From the NCBI RefSeq assembly GCF_002760665.1, contig NZ_PDOB01000032.1:1-51871 (forward strand): a stretch of 51,871 nucleotides of DNA, given 5' to 3'. Origin of the DNA: Massilia psychrophila (GTDB lineage: Bacteria > Pseudomonadota > Gammaproteobacteria > Burkholderiales > Burkholderiaceae_D). Shown in pieces: positions 25,293 to 32,400 of this stretch; positions within the stretch are counted from its first letter, which is position 1; each line of letters starts with the position of its first letter. A program made the position numbers and the translations under genes. The notes under the pieces are model-generated. The model saw nothing but the letters and a program-made list of their open reading frames with translations, did no database searches and was not told the DNA's origin.

Positions 25293-25970
25293 CTACCCGC
25301 GCGGAGCCGGTTCGGCGACGTAGATTTCGACCCGGCGATTGCGCGCGCGGCTGGCCTGATTGTCGTTTGAGGCGATCGGTTCGCGTTCGCCGCGGCCATC
25401 GACCATGATGCGCCCGGGCGATACGCCGCGCATCGTCAGGTAGTCGCGCGTGCGGGCTGCGCGGTCGATCGACAGCGGCTCGTTGACGGCGTCGTTGCCG
25501 GTGTTGTCGGTGTGCCCGATGATGGTGACCGTGGTGGCCGGATTCTCGTTGAGCGTGCCTGCGAAGCGCTCGAGCACGGGCCGGAAATTCGACTTGATGT
25601 CCGAACGTCCCGTGTCGAACGAAATATCGCTCGGGATTTCGAGCTTGAGGCGGTTGTCCTGGGTCTGGCTGACCTGGACACCAGTGCCGCGGGTGGCTTG
25701 CTCCATCTGCTGTTTTTGTTGTTCCATGCGATTTGACCAGACATTGCCGATCAGCGCGCCGGCAGCGCCGCCGAGCACCGCACCCTTGGCCGTACGGCCG
25801 CCGCCGCCGCCGCCGGTAGTGCCGCCGAGGAGGGCGCCGATGCCGGCGCCGATGCCGGCCCCCGTCGCGGTGCCGCGCTGGGTCTGGCTCATGTCGGCGC
25901 AGCCGGTGACAGCCAGCGCCAGGACAGTGGCGCCGATCAGTGATTTGGACAGCTTGGATAGCTTGTTCAT
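25293..25970 (-). CDS. Glycine-zipper OmpA-domain lipoprotein
   Basis: 225 residues from ATG 25970 with AGGAAA upstream. Lipoprotein signal ending ALAVTGC; a Gly-rich zipper (GTATGAGIGAGIGALLGG and GAVLGGAAGALIGNV) that can insert in membranes; a short helical linker; and a C-terminal OmpA domain (SDISFDTGRSDI, IIGHTDNTGNDAVNEPLSIDRA, ARNRRVEIYV) that binds peptidoglycan. It probably ties the outer membrane to the wall (YiaD type). No regulon operator was seen upstream. Confidence 0.9.
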   Translation of the reverse strand: MNKLSKLSKSLIGATVLALAVTGCADMSQTQRGTATGAGIGAGIGALLGGTTGGGGGGRTAKGAVLGGAAGALIGNVWSNRMEQQKQQMEQATRGTGVQVSQTQDNRLKLEIPSDISFDTGRSDIKSNFRPVLERFAGTLNENPATTVTIIGHTDNTGNDAVNEPLSIDRAARTRDYLTMRGVSPGRIMVDGRGEREPIASNDNQASRARNRRVEIYVAEPAPRG

Positions 25971-26091
25971 GGTGTTTCCTTCATGTATAAAATCCGCTTC
26001 ATAGTCGCGTCCGTTCAAGACGGCGCGCGACCGCGAAACGGATCGGGCATCGAAGCGGGTGTTCGCCTTCGCCTTCGGTGCGGCAGGATAT

Positions 26092-26130
26092 CTTAATAGT
26101 GCTTAATAGTGCTTAATAGTGCTTAATACT
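26092..26130. repeat. 10-bp tandem repeat, about four copies
   Basis: GCTTAATAGT is repeated in tandem (the last copy ends ACT), ending just before the stop codon of the 48-residue membrane protein. It is AT-rich against a GC-rich background. It may have arisen by slippage. Confidence 0.8.
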
Positions 26131-26133
26131 GCG

Positions 26134-26280
26134 CTAAATACCGCGACCGCTGATCAGGCGAACCAGGATCATGATGACGGCGACGACGACCAGGATGTGA
26201 ATGAAGCCGCCAATGGTGTAGGAAGTGACCAGGCCGAGCACCCACAGGATCAGGAGAATTATTGCAATTGTATAAAGCAT
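26134..26280 (-). CDS. Tiny membrane protein, lmo0937 family
   Basis: 48 residues. MLYTIAIILLILWVLGLVTSY and GGFIHILVVVAVIMILVRLI form two membrane helices around a short Gly-Gly turn, the signature of the lmo0937/YtjA-like family of stress-associated inner-membrane peptides. A good ribosome site (GAGGACACC) precedes ATG 26280. Regulon operator site 4 lies 74 bp upstream with GATACT at the -41.5-compatible position. Confidence 0.85.
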   Translation of the reverse strand: MLYTIAIILLILWVLGLVTSYTIGGFIHILVVVAVIMILVRLISGRGI

Positions 26281-26353
26281 GATGGTGTCCTCGTTAATGA
26301 TAAAACGACTGTGTCGCCGAAAACACAGTATCGCTATTTATTCCCGGCTGATC

Positions 26354-26369
26354 CGTACGTTGGCGTACA
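26354..26369. promoter_or_regulatory. Regulon operator site 4
   Basis: CGTACGTTGGCGTACA, one base from the full arm consensus. On the minus strand GATACT at 26327-26332 gives -41.5 spacing for the 48-residue membrane-protein gene. It abuts the stop codon of the next gene upstream. Confidence 0.7.
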
Positions 26370-26582
26370 TTAAAAATAACTTTTTTGTTCTGTGCGCAAT
26401 CCGGGGACCCATCCCATGAAGCCGACCGGGCCGATCATGCCGATCAGGCAAGTAACCATGCCACCGGTGATGAGGAACATGACATCCTGCGGCGCGATTT
26501 CGCCCACGTTGGCGCCGGTGAGACCGAAGCCGCCGACAAAAGCTCCCCATACGATAGTGCCGATCCAGGTCAGTTTGTTCAT
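26370..26582 (-). CDS. Small two-helix membrane protein
   Basis: 70 residues from ATG 26582 (GAGGAACG upstream). Two hydrophobic segments (TIVWGAFVGGFGLTGANVG and VMFLITGGMVTCLIGMIGPVGFMGW), rich in Gly, suggest an inner-membrane hairpin. I do not recognise a named family. A weaker copy of the regulon operator lies 80 bp upstream. Confidence 0.7.
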   Translation of the reverse strand: MNKLTWIGTIVWGAFVGGFGLTGANVGEIAPQDVMFLITGGMVTCLIGMIGPVGFMGWVPGLRTEQKSYF

Positions 26583-26661
26583 GTGCGTTCCTCGCCTTCG
26601 GTTGGTTGAACACGCCCGCAATGGGCATGAATCGCGTCTGAGGTTTGCCACGTTGCAATTC

Positions 26662-26677
26662 TGTTCCTTGTCGCACA
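26662..26677. promoter_or_regulatory. Regulon operator site 5 (weaker)
   Basis: TGTTCCTTGTCGCACA, one mismatch in the inner CG of the left arm. No -10-like hexamer at the -41.5-compatible position, so this is the least secure member. Confidence 0.45.
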
Positions 26678-26760
26678 TTGCACTAAAGAAAAGAACGCCA
26701 TGCGCACATAGCCGCATGACCTTGTTTTTTGTTCAGGCGGGCGAGCCCGCCGGCGTCCCC

Positions 26761-27459
26761 TTATTGGACCGACTGCAGCGTACCCTTGACCACGCGTACA
26801 CGGTCGCCCTGGCGCCAGCCCGGTGCATTCTGCTGATGAAAGGTGCGCGCGCTGCCGTCGTCGAGGCGGACCCGGATCTCGTAGCTTTGGGTCGCTTTCA
26901 TGTTGCCTTCGACCTGGTTGCCGACCACGGCGCCGCCGACCGCGCCAGCCACGGTGGCAAGCTGGCGGCCGTGGCCGCCGCCGATCTGGTTGCCGAGCAG
27001 GCCGCCGAGGATGGCGCCGCCTGCCGCGCCGACACCGCTACCCTGGGCGCGGGTATTGATTTCGCGGACCGATTCGACGTTGCCGCAATTCGAGCACCAG
27101 TTTTTGGCCGGCGCGGCGGCCGCGACTTCGACCGGGTCGCGCGCGACCGGGCGCGGCGCGGGCTCGTAGTTTCGCACAGGGCGTGCTGACGCTGCGTCAT
27201 TGCGCGCCTGCCGCGGCTCAGGGGCGTAATCGCCCGCCGCTGCCGCTGCCGGCGCCGGCGTTGCCATCCCCGAGGCCAGGGCCTGGCGGTCGGCCTCGGT
27301 CAAATCGCCGCGGCTGGCGGCATTGTTGCCGCCTATCGAAGACGGGATCCAGCCCATGATGGCGGCGGTGCCGACCAGGCAAAACAGGACAACTGCGATC
27401 GCCGCGATGATGAGCATCGGGTGATGGGTGCTTCCCTTGGGGATGAGCGGCGTATTCAT
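26761..27459 (-). CDS. Membrane-anchored glycine-zipper 2TM protein
   Basis: 232 residues from ATG 27459 (AAAGGAAG upstream). One N-terminal membrane helix (MLIIAAIAVVLFCLVGTAAIMGWI), a long Ala/Pro-rich linker, a CSNCG motif, and then a glycine-zipper 2TM domain (GVGAAGGAILGGLLGNQIGGG, GAVGGAVVGNQVEGN). The C-terminus is a small beta domain (YEIRVRLDDGSARTF, RVRVVKGTLQ). It matches the SlyB/Rickettsia 17-kDa-like superfamily. Operator site 6 sits in the shared divergent region with Crp/Fnr regulator 2. Confidence 0.85.
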   Translation of the reverse strand: MNTPLIPKGSTHHPMLIIAAIAVVLFCLVGTAAIMGWIPSSIGGNNAASRGDLTEADRQALASGMATPAPAAAAAGDYAPEPRQARNDAASARPVRNYEPAPRPVARDPVEVAAAAPAKNWCSNCGNVESVREINTRAQGSGVGAAGGAILGGLLGNQIGGGHGRQLATVAGAVGGAVVGNQVEGNMKATQSYEIRVRLDDGSARTFHQQNAPGWRQGDRVRVVKGTLQSVQ

Positions 27460-27571
27460 GATGCTTCCTTTGGTCGTGTTCTTGTTCTTCGCCAGGCATG
27501 CCGGGCGCCAAACGGACGCGGCGCAAGGCCGGTTCGATAACTTTATTCTCCCTGGAAACATGATGCCGTTC

Positions 27572-27587
27572 CGTGCGTCACCGTACA
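27572..27587. promoter_or_regulatory. Regulon operator site 6 (divergent region before Crp/Fnr regulator 2)
   Basis: CGTGCGTCACCGTACA lies 113 bp before the glycine-zipper gene and 106 bp before Crp/Fnr regulator 2. At -41.5 spacing the minus strand shows GAGAAT and the plus strand a weaker TACGCT; either or both promoters may be served. Confidence 0.65.
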
Positions 27588-27692
27588 TACTTTCACTTTT
27601 ATTGCCGTTACGCTGACTCAAATTGTTGGCAAATGTAATAACGCTTCATTGAACACATGGTTCCCGATAATTATTGCTTCCAGACGAGAAAA

Positions 27693-28460
27693 ATGTTTCA
27701 ACATACGCAACCGAGCCGAGAGGGAAAGTCGAATTTCACGGCAGCCCCGGAGGCTGCCGTGAAACAAGGTAACCTGCTATTGGCCGCACTTCCGGAACCC
27801 GACTTTGCGCGTCTGGCGCCGCTGCTCGAACCGGTGCGGGTCGACGTCGGCGAGGTGCTGTGCGAGCCTGGCGACCTGATCCGCTGCATCTACTTTCCGC
27901 ACGATAGTCTAGTGTCGCTGCTCGGTGTGGCCGAGGGGCGCATGACGCTTGAAGTGGGGCTGGTGGGGCGCGAAGGCATGCTCGGCGCCACCGTCGCGTT
28001 GGGCCATGAGTTGGCCCAGGTGCGCGCCGTGGTCCAGCGCGCCGGCAGCGCCAGCCGCATGGACAGCTTCCAGTTTCGCACCGAGTTCGCGCGTAATCCG
28101 CCGCTGCAGCGGGTGTTGTACCGCTATACCGACACCTTGCTGGCGCAGGCGATCCAGATTGCCGTGTGCAGCCGTTTCCATGTACTGGAAGCGCGCCTGG
28201 CCCGATCGCTGCTGATCACGCGTGATCGCCTGCAATCGGAAAAATTTCACCTGACCCACGAATTTCTCGCCCACGCGCTCGGGGTGCGGCGGGTTGGCGT
28301 GACCAAGGCGGCCAGCGCGCTGCAGCAGCAGGGGCTGATCATCTACAGCCGCGGCAATATCGAGATCCTCGATGTCGCCGGGCTGGCCGCCGCTTCCTGC
28401 AAATGTTACGAGATCGTCAAGGAAGCAGGCGAGGCGGCGCAGGCCACCGCGTTCATTTAA
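27693..28460 (+). CDS. Crp/Fnr-family transcription regulator 2
   Basis: 255 residues from ATG 27693. Same layout as regulator 1: beta-roll (EPVRVDVGEVLCEPGD, VGREGMLGATVALG), dimer helix, winged helix with HEFLAHALGVRRVGVTKAASALQ. Its recognition helix (RRVGVTKA) has Val in place of the CRP Glu181 equivalent, so its DNA preference may differ from that of regulator 1 (RREGVTEA). No cAMP pocket or Fe-S Cys cluster is evident. The N-terminal extension is encoded by a strong hairpin (27734-27764), and GTG 27759 is an alternative start. Confidence 0.85.
   Translation: MFQHTQPSREGKSNFTAAPEAAVKQGNLLLAALPEPDFARLAPLLEPVRVDVGEVLCEPGDLIRCIYFPHDSLVSLLGVAEGRMTLEVGLVGREGMLGATVALGHELAQVRAVVQRAGSASRMDSFQFRTEFARNPPLQRVLYRYTDTLLAQAIQIAVCSRFHVLEARLARSLLITRDRLQSEKFHLTHEFLAHALGVRRVGVTKAASALQQQGLIIYSRGNIEILDVAGLAAASCKCYEIVKEAGEAAQATAFI
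27734..27764 (+). promoter_or_regulatory. 13-bp perfect hairpin in the first codons of Crp/Fnr regulator 2
   Basis: TTTCACGGCAGCC and GGCTGCCGTGAAA are exact reverse complements separated by CCGGA. The structure starts 41 nt after the ATG at 27693 and its 3' arm contains the alternative GTG start. It has no T tract after it, so it more likely affects translation or mRNA stability than termination. Confidence 0.65.
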
Positions 28461-28509
28461 ACCAATACCGCCGCCTCGATACCCCGGAACAGACAGTGCC
28501 AACACGAAA

Positions 28510-28532
28510 CGCCCCGACTTGCGGGGCGTTTT
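28510..28532. terminator. Bidirectional terminator
   Basis: CGCCCCG and CGGGGCG pair over a 5-nt loop with TTTT on the plus side. It serves the plus-strand regulator 2 and probably the convergent minus-strand lipoprotein. Confidence 0.75.
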
Positions 28533-28553
28533 CTTGCTGCCTGCAGACAAGGC

Positions 28554-28775
28554 TTAGCGCGTGGTCTTGACCTGGTTGCCGATCACGCCGCCGACGGCCG
28601 CGCCGCCGACTGCGCCGATCGGGCTGCCGCCGGTCAGCACGCTGCCGGCTACCGCGCCGATGCCGGCGCCGACCGCGGTGTTCTTGTCCTGGTTCGACAT
28701 GCCGGCACAGCCAGCTAGGCCGAGGGCCGTGGTGACGAGGGAAGCGCTGACGATGATTTGTTTGATTGATTGCAT
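28554..28775 (-). CDS. OsmB-like glycine-zipper lipoprotein, copy A
   Basis: 73 residues from ATG 28775 (AGGAG upstream). Lipoprotein signal ending ALGLAGC, then NTAVGAGIGAVAGSVLTGG and GGAAVGGVIGNQVKTTR, a glycine zipper as in OsmB. It is nearly identical to the neighbouring copy B and clearly a tandem duplicate. Probably an osmotic/envelope-stress outer-membrane lipoprotein. I see no regulon operator directly upstream of this copy. Confidence 0.88.
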   Translation of the reverse strand: MQSIKQIIVSASLVTTALGLAGCAGMSNQDKNTAVGAGIGAVAGSVLTGGSPIGAVGGAAVGGVIGNQVKTTR

Positions 28776-28872
28776 GTAAAACTCCTGGTGGGTTGGGGCA
28801 AGATTGGTGGCAGTGGCGATGATGGTCATACCCTTGCGGCACCGGCCCCGGTGGTATGCCCGCACAAGAAAG

Positions 28873-28891
28873 CGCCCCGCCGAACGGGGCG
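28873..28891 (-). terminator. Terminator after OsmB-like copy B
   Basis: CGCCCCG/CGGGGCG stem with a 5-nt loop, the same stem sequence as the terminator after copy A, followed on the minus strand by CTTTCTTGT. The duplicated unit therefore seems to include its terminator. Confidence 0.65.
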
Positions 28892-28914
28892 TCTTTTCAT
28901 GCGGGCGTGAAAAT

Positions 28915-29136
28915 TTACTTGGTGGTCTTGACCTGGTTGCCGACCACGCCGCCAACCGCGGCGCCGCCGACCGTGCCAACGGCGCTGCCGCCGGTCAATA
29001 CGCTGCCTGCCACGGCGCCGACACCGGCGCCAACCGCGGTGTTGCGGTCCTGGCCAGACATGCCTGCACAGCCAGCCAAGCCGAGCGCCACGGTGACCAG
29101 CGACGCGCTAACGATGATCTGTTTGATGGTTTTCAT
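28915..29136 (-). CDS. OsmB-like glycine-zipper lipoprotein, copy B
   Basis: 73 residues. Signal MKTIKQIIVSASLVTVALGLAGC, then a glycine zipper, differing from copy A at few positions (e.g. GSAVGTVGG for GSPIGAVGG). It starts 48 bp after the stop of the BON-domain gene, so both are probably transcribed from the promoter carrying operator site 7. Confidence 0.88.
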   Translation of the reverse strand: MKTIKQIIVSASLVTVALGLAGCAGMSGQDRNTAVGAGVGAVAGSVLTGGSAVGTVGGAAVGGVVGNQVKTTK

Positions 29137-29184
29137 GGACAGTCTCCTGTTGAAATGAATGAACTTCGAAATGCGATTAAAAAA

Positions 29185-29502
29185 TTACTTCAGGCGCAAG
29201 TCGTTCTTGACCGATTTGACGCCCTTGGCTGAACGCGCCACCGACGAAGCGGTCGTAATGTTTTCCGCCGTGCTGACGAAACCGCTTAACTGCACAACGC
29301 CTTTGTAGGTCTCGACGTTGATTTCCGCTACTTTCAAGGTCGGTGCATTCAGGATTGCTGCCTTGACACTGGCGGTAATGGCGGTGTCGTCGATGTACTG
29401 GCCAGGAGTTTCACGTTTGTCCGTCGCGGTCGATGCGCAGCCGACGATGGTCGACAGCATCAGAGCGGCGATCAGGGTCGAAACGATTTTCAGGTTTTTC
29501 AT
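29185..29502 (-). CDS. BON-domain lipoprotein 1
   Basis: 105 residues. Lipoprotein signal ending STIVGC, then one BON domain: DDTAITASVKAAILNAPTLK, INVETYKGVVQLSGFVST, SAKGVKSVKNDL. BON domains bind phospholipid, and single-BON lipoproteins (OsmY/DolP-like) appear under osmotic and envelope stress. A close paralogue lies at 37313-37627. Operator site 7 (perfect arms) lies 97 bp upstream with TATTCT at -41.5 spacing. Confidence 0.9.
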   Translation of the reverse strand: MKNLKIVSTLIAALMLSTIVGCASTATDKRETPGQYIDDTAITASVKAAILNAPTLKVAEINVETYKGVVQLSGFVSTAENITTASSVARSAKGVKSVKNDLRLK

Positions 29503-29598
29503 GTTGATTCCTTAGTAGGGGTTTATTTTTATTAAAGTCGCGGCCGGCACATTTGCCTGTCCGATGAACAGAGAATAAAGCTTGCCTTAAGGCAGGTC

Positions 29599-29614
29599 TG
29601 TTCGGCAACGCACA
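29599..29614. promoter_or_regulatory. Regulon operator site 7 (before BON lipoprotein 1)
   Basis: TGTTCGGCAACGCACA. On the minus strand TATTCT at 29572-29577 gives -41.5 geometry for the BON-domain gene and probably for OsmB-like copy B behind it. Confidence 0.75.
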
Positions 29615-29669
29615 CAGTGTTGTAAAGTCGACACCTCTGATGGCAAGCAGCCTCGCAAGCCTTACAGAT

Positions 29670-31742
29670 TCATCGCCTGGCGTGCGGCGGCGGCGGCGGC
29701 GCCACCGGCTTGACGCGCGCGTTGGCAAGCAACTGGCCGCAGGGACTGTTTTCACCCGGCCCGGTGTTGATCAAAGGGAGCAGGGCGGCGAACGGGGCTG
29801 CCGCCGTGGCCAGCAGGACCGCGCCGCCTGCCTTCATGGCCAGCACGCCCTTGTCGATGCTGACGTCGGGTTTGCTGAACGGGCCATTGACGTGCAGGGG
29901 CGCGCGCAACGAGAAGATGCGCAACGACTTGGTTTGCGGCCGCAAGGTCAGGTTCAGCTGCTCGTTGACGAGGTCGATGGTGCCGTCCGCGGTAATGGTC
30001 GCCTCGTCGGTGTCGACGACGAAAGTCCGTGTCCGCATCAGGCCGTTGGTAACGGCAAAGTCGGTGGCCATGCAGTTCAGTTGCACCGGCTTGTCGCCGA
30101 ACAGCTTGGTGAGTACGACATTGCCGATATTCAAGCCCATTTGCTCGAGCAGCATCTTGCTCACCGAACCCTGGTTGATCAGGGTTTTCAGTTCGCCGTT
30201 GGCGCCGGCCAGCAAGGTCGCTATCGAATTGCCGGTCGACGACAGCTGGGCGTCGCCATTGATCTCGCCGACAGTAGCTTGCATCTCGTCGATCGTCGGG
30301 AACAGTTCCTTGATTTTCAGGTGACGCGCGGTGACCTTGGCAGTGGCCTTGATGGCGTCCCTGCCTTCGCGGCCGCTGCCGTCGAGCTTTATGTTGGAAA
30401 CCATGTTGCCGCCAGCCATGGTGAAGTTCAGCGGGTTGAGTGTCAGCACGCCCGCTTTCATGACCAGGTGGGTATTGAGTTTGCTGATCGGCAGTTGCTT
30501 GTCGCGCACGATGCGGTCGGCCGAAAACTTGACGTCGGCATCGACTGTCTTCCAGCGCGCGGTGTTGAAGGTTTCGACCGGCAGCACCTTGCCGGCCGGT
30601 TGCACCGCGCTGACGCCGCGCGCGGCCTTGCTGGCGTTCGAATCGGCGCCCACCAGCGGGCCGAGGTCGCTGAAATTGAGCACGTGCGAGACGACGGTTC
30701 CGCTCAGCATGCCGCGTGGCTTGCCAGTCTGGAATTCGAGGCGGCCGGAGATGTCGCTGCTGCCGACCTTGCCTTTGAACTGGTCGTAGGTCCAGCGGCT
30801 GTTGTTGGCGTCGAGCGTGCCGGTCAGCCGACCCTCGGTGCTGAAGGCCGGCGTTTCCGGCAACAGCACACCGGTCAGGTTGTACAGCCGCGCCATGCTG
30901 GCGCCGGCCAGCTTGAGCTTGAGGTCGATCGCCGCCAGCTTCGATGGCCGCGTGACGGTGCCTTCGGCCGAAATGCGGGTGGCGCCCTGATTGAAACTGG
31001 CCTGGATCGGATACGGCGTACTCTGCTGCTTCAACGACAGCACGGCGCCGGCCTTGCCGCCACCGGTGACCGCGGCGCCGTTATAACTGCCGCGCAGTTT
31101 CCAGCCGATGCCGTAGCGCGGGTCGGCGTCGATGGTGTCGATGTCGGCGGTGATGTCGGCTTTTTCGATGGCATCGGCCAGATGCACGACACCTTTGGTC
31201 AACACCACCCGTTCGAGGTCGAGCGTCCACGTCGACGGCTGTTCCGTTGGCGCGAAGGTCCAGTTGTTGGCGCCATCAAGGTTGCGCAGCAGGTCGACCT
31301 TTGGCTGCTGGAAGCGCAGCACCGGGATCGCGATGGTGTGCTGCAGCAGGGCAAACGGGTTAAGCGAAAACGACAGCTGCCCGACGCTGGCCATGGCGCG
31401 CGCCGGCATGCCGGCCGGGTTGCCGACGTGGACGTCGTTGGCGATCAGGTGCGGCCAGGGAATGTGGTCGCGCCAGGTCGCGTCGCGGCCGGTAGTGGCG
31501 GCCGGCTTTTCCCACTGCAGCGACAGGTCGCCGTTGACGGCGAACGGCCGGCCGATCGCTTCGCTGGTTTTGGCGTTGAGCCAGGGGCGCGCCTTGTTCC
31601 AGTCATAATTGAGCAAGATGACGACGGCGACGGCGGGGATGGCGACGAGCAGGCCGAGCGCCCACAGGACGATTCTGGTGGTGCGCGAGCCTGGACCACG
31701 CCGGGTTCGCGGGGCGCCATCGTGCGCTGGGGTGTCGGGCAT
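29670..31742 (-). CDS. AsmA-family membrane protein
   Basis: 690 residues from ATG 31742 (AAGGACT upstream). One N-terminal membrane helix (IVLWALGLLVAIPAVAVVILL) is followed by a long beta-rich periplasmic body with the AsmA start (NGDLSLQW, HIPWPHLIANDVHVGNPAGM) and the C-terminal AsmA-2 region (NGELKTLINQGSVSKMLLEQMGLN, ADGTIDLVNEQLNLTLRPQTKSL, LHVNGPFSKPDVSIDKG). AsmA-like proteins form bridges moving phospholipid towards the outer membrane. The C-terminus ends in a Pro-rich tail. Operator site 8 lies 65 bp upstream. Confidence 0.92.
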   Translation of the reverse strand: MPDTPAHDGAPRTRRGPGSRTTRIVLWALGLLVAIPAVAVVILLNYDWNKARPWLNAKTSEAIGRPFAVNGDLSLQWEKPAATTGRDATWRDHIPWPHLIANDVHVGNPAGMPARAMASVGQLSFSLNPFALLQHTIAIPVLRFQQPKVDLLRNLDGANNWTFAPTEQPSTWTLDLERVVLTKGVVHLADAIEKADITADIDTIDADPRYGIGWKLRGSYNGAAVTGGGKAGAVLSLKQQSTPYPIQASFNQGATRISAEGTVTRPSKLAAIDLKLKLAGASMARLYNLTGVLLPETPAFSTEGRLTGTLDANNSRWTYDQFKGKVGSSDISGRLEFQTGKPRGMLSGTVVSHVLNFSDLGPLVGADSNASKAARGVSAVQPAGKVLPVETFNTARWKTVDADVKFSADRIVRDKQLPISKLNTHLVMKAGVLTLNPLNFTMAGGNMVSNIKLDGSGREGRDAIKATAKVTARHLKIKELFPTIDEMQATVGEINGDAQLSSTGNSIATLLAGANGELKTLINQGSVSKMLLEQMGLNIGNVVLTKLFGDKPVQLNCMATDFAVTNGLMRTRTFVVDTDEATITADGTIDLVNEQLNLTLRPQTKSLRIFSLRAPLHVNGPFSKPDVSIDKGVLAMKAGGAVLLATAAAPFAALLPLINTGPGENSPCGQLLANARVKPVAPPPPPHARR

Positions 31743-31806
31743 GGCAGTCCTTCTATTATGATAAGAGGCTAAGTGCAACAGCGTAGCGTAAATCGCATGG
31801 GAATAA

Positions 31807-31822
31807 TGTACGCTGGCGCACG
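31807..31822. promoter_or_regulatory. Regulon operator site 8 (before the AsmA gene)
   Basis: TGTACGCTGGCGCACG, one arm base off consensus. At -41.5 spacing the minus strand shows TACGCT. It is paired with site 9 in the same divergent region, one operator per promoter. Confidence 0.7.
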
Positions 31823-31862
31823 GATTGCCGGGCGCGCGTGTTGGCGTGTTGATTAACGGCTA

Positions 31863-31878
31863 TGTGCGTCAGCGTACA
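31863..31878. promoter_or_regulatory. Regulon operator site 9 (before the DUF4398 lipoprotein)
   Basis: TGTGCGTCAGCGTACA with TATAAC at 31900-31905, giving an operator at -41.5 from a start near 31912. One of the clearest examples. Confidence 0.8.
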
Positions 31879-31944
31879 GATCTTGCCAAAGAACCAGCAT
31901 ATAACGTTGTTAAGACATTTTTTATTATTTAACGGAGAGTCCAC

Positions 31945-32328
31945 ATGATGACGGAAACGAAAACCAATCGGCTGTTGACAGTGCTGTGCGCGGCTACGCT
32001 GCTATCCCTGGCAGCCTGCGGCACTTCGCAAAAAGCACCGGCCACCGCTGACGTCGCCGTTTCCAGGAATGCAGTCGACAACGCCGTCAGTGCCGGCGCC
32101 GCCGAGCTTGCCCCCCAGGAAATCATGGCGGCACGCTCCAAGATGATGCGCGCCAACGAGGCGTTGGCGGCCAAGGATTACACGCTGGCGCGCGACCTCG
32201 CGACCCAGGCCCAGGCCGACGCCAAGCTGGCCCAGAGCAAGGCCAACTCGACCAAGGCAAACGCCGCCGCCAACGCGCTCGACGCCGAACTGCGCGTGCT
32301 GCGCGAGGAAGTCGACCGCAACCGGTAA
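31945..32328 (+). CDS. DUF4398-type lipoprotein
   Basis: 127 residues (GGAGAG upstream). Lipoprotein signal ending LSLAAC, then an all-helical Ala-rich domain (AAELAPQEIMAARSKMMRANEALAAKDYTLARDLATQA) typical of DUF4398, with a coiled-coil end (ALDAELRVLREEVDRNR). It is followed 72 bp later by an OmpA-domain protein with the same N-terminal domain, so the two probably act together in the periplasm. Confidence 0.85.
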   Translation: MMTETKTNRLLTVLCAATLLSLAACGTSQKAPATADVAVSRNAVDNAVSAGAAELAPQEIMAARSKMMRANEALAAKDYTLARDLATQAQADAKLAQSKANSTKANAAANALDAELRVLREEVDRNR

Positions 32329-32400
32329 ATCAGCCCGGCGCGACAAACCACCAGCAACAACTCCGACGCGCCCAAAGGCGCGAAAAAAAAGGAAATATCC

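Noticed and set aside
29640-31772. Plus-strand open frame of 710 codons opposite the AsmA gene
   Set aside because: The minus strand encodes a full AsmA protein with signal helix and ribosome site; the plus frame has no domain and typical antisense composition.
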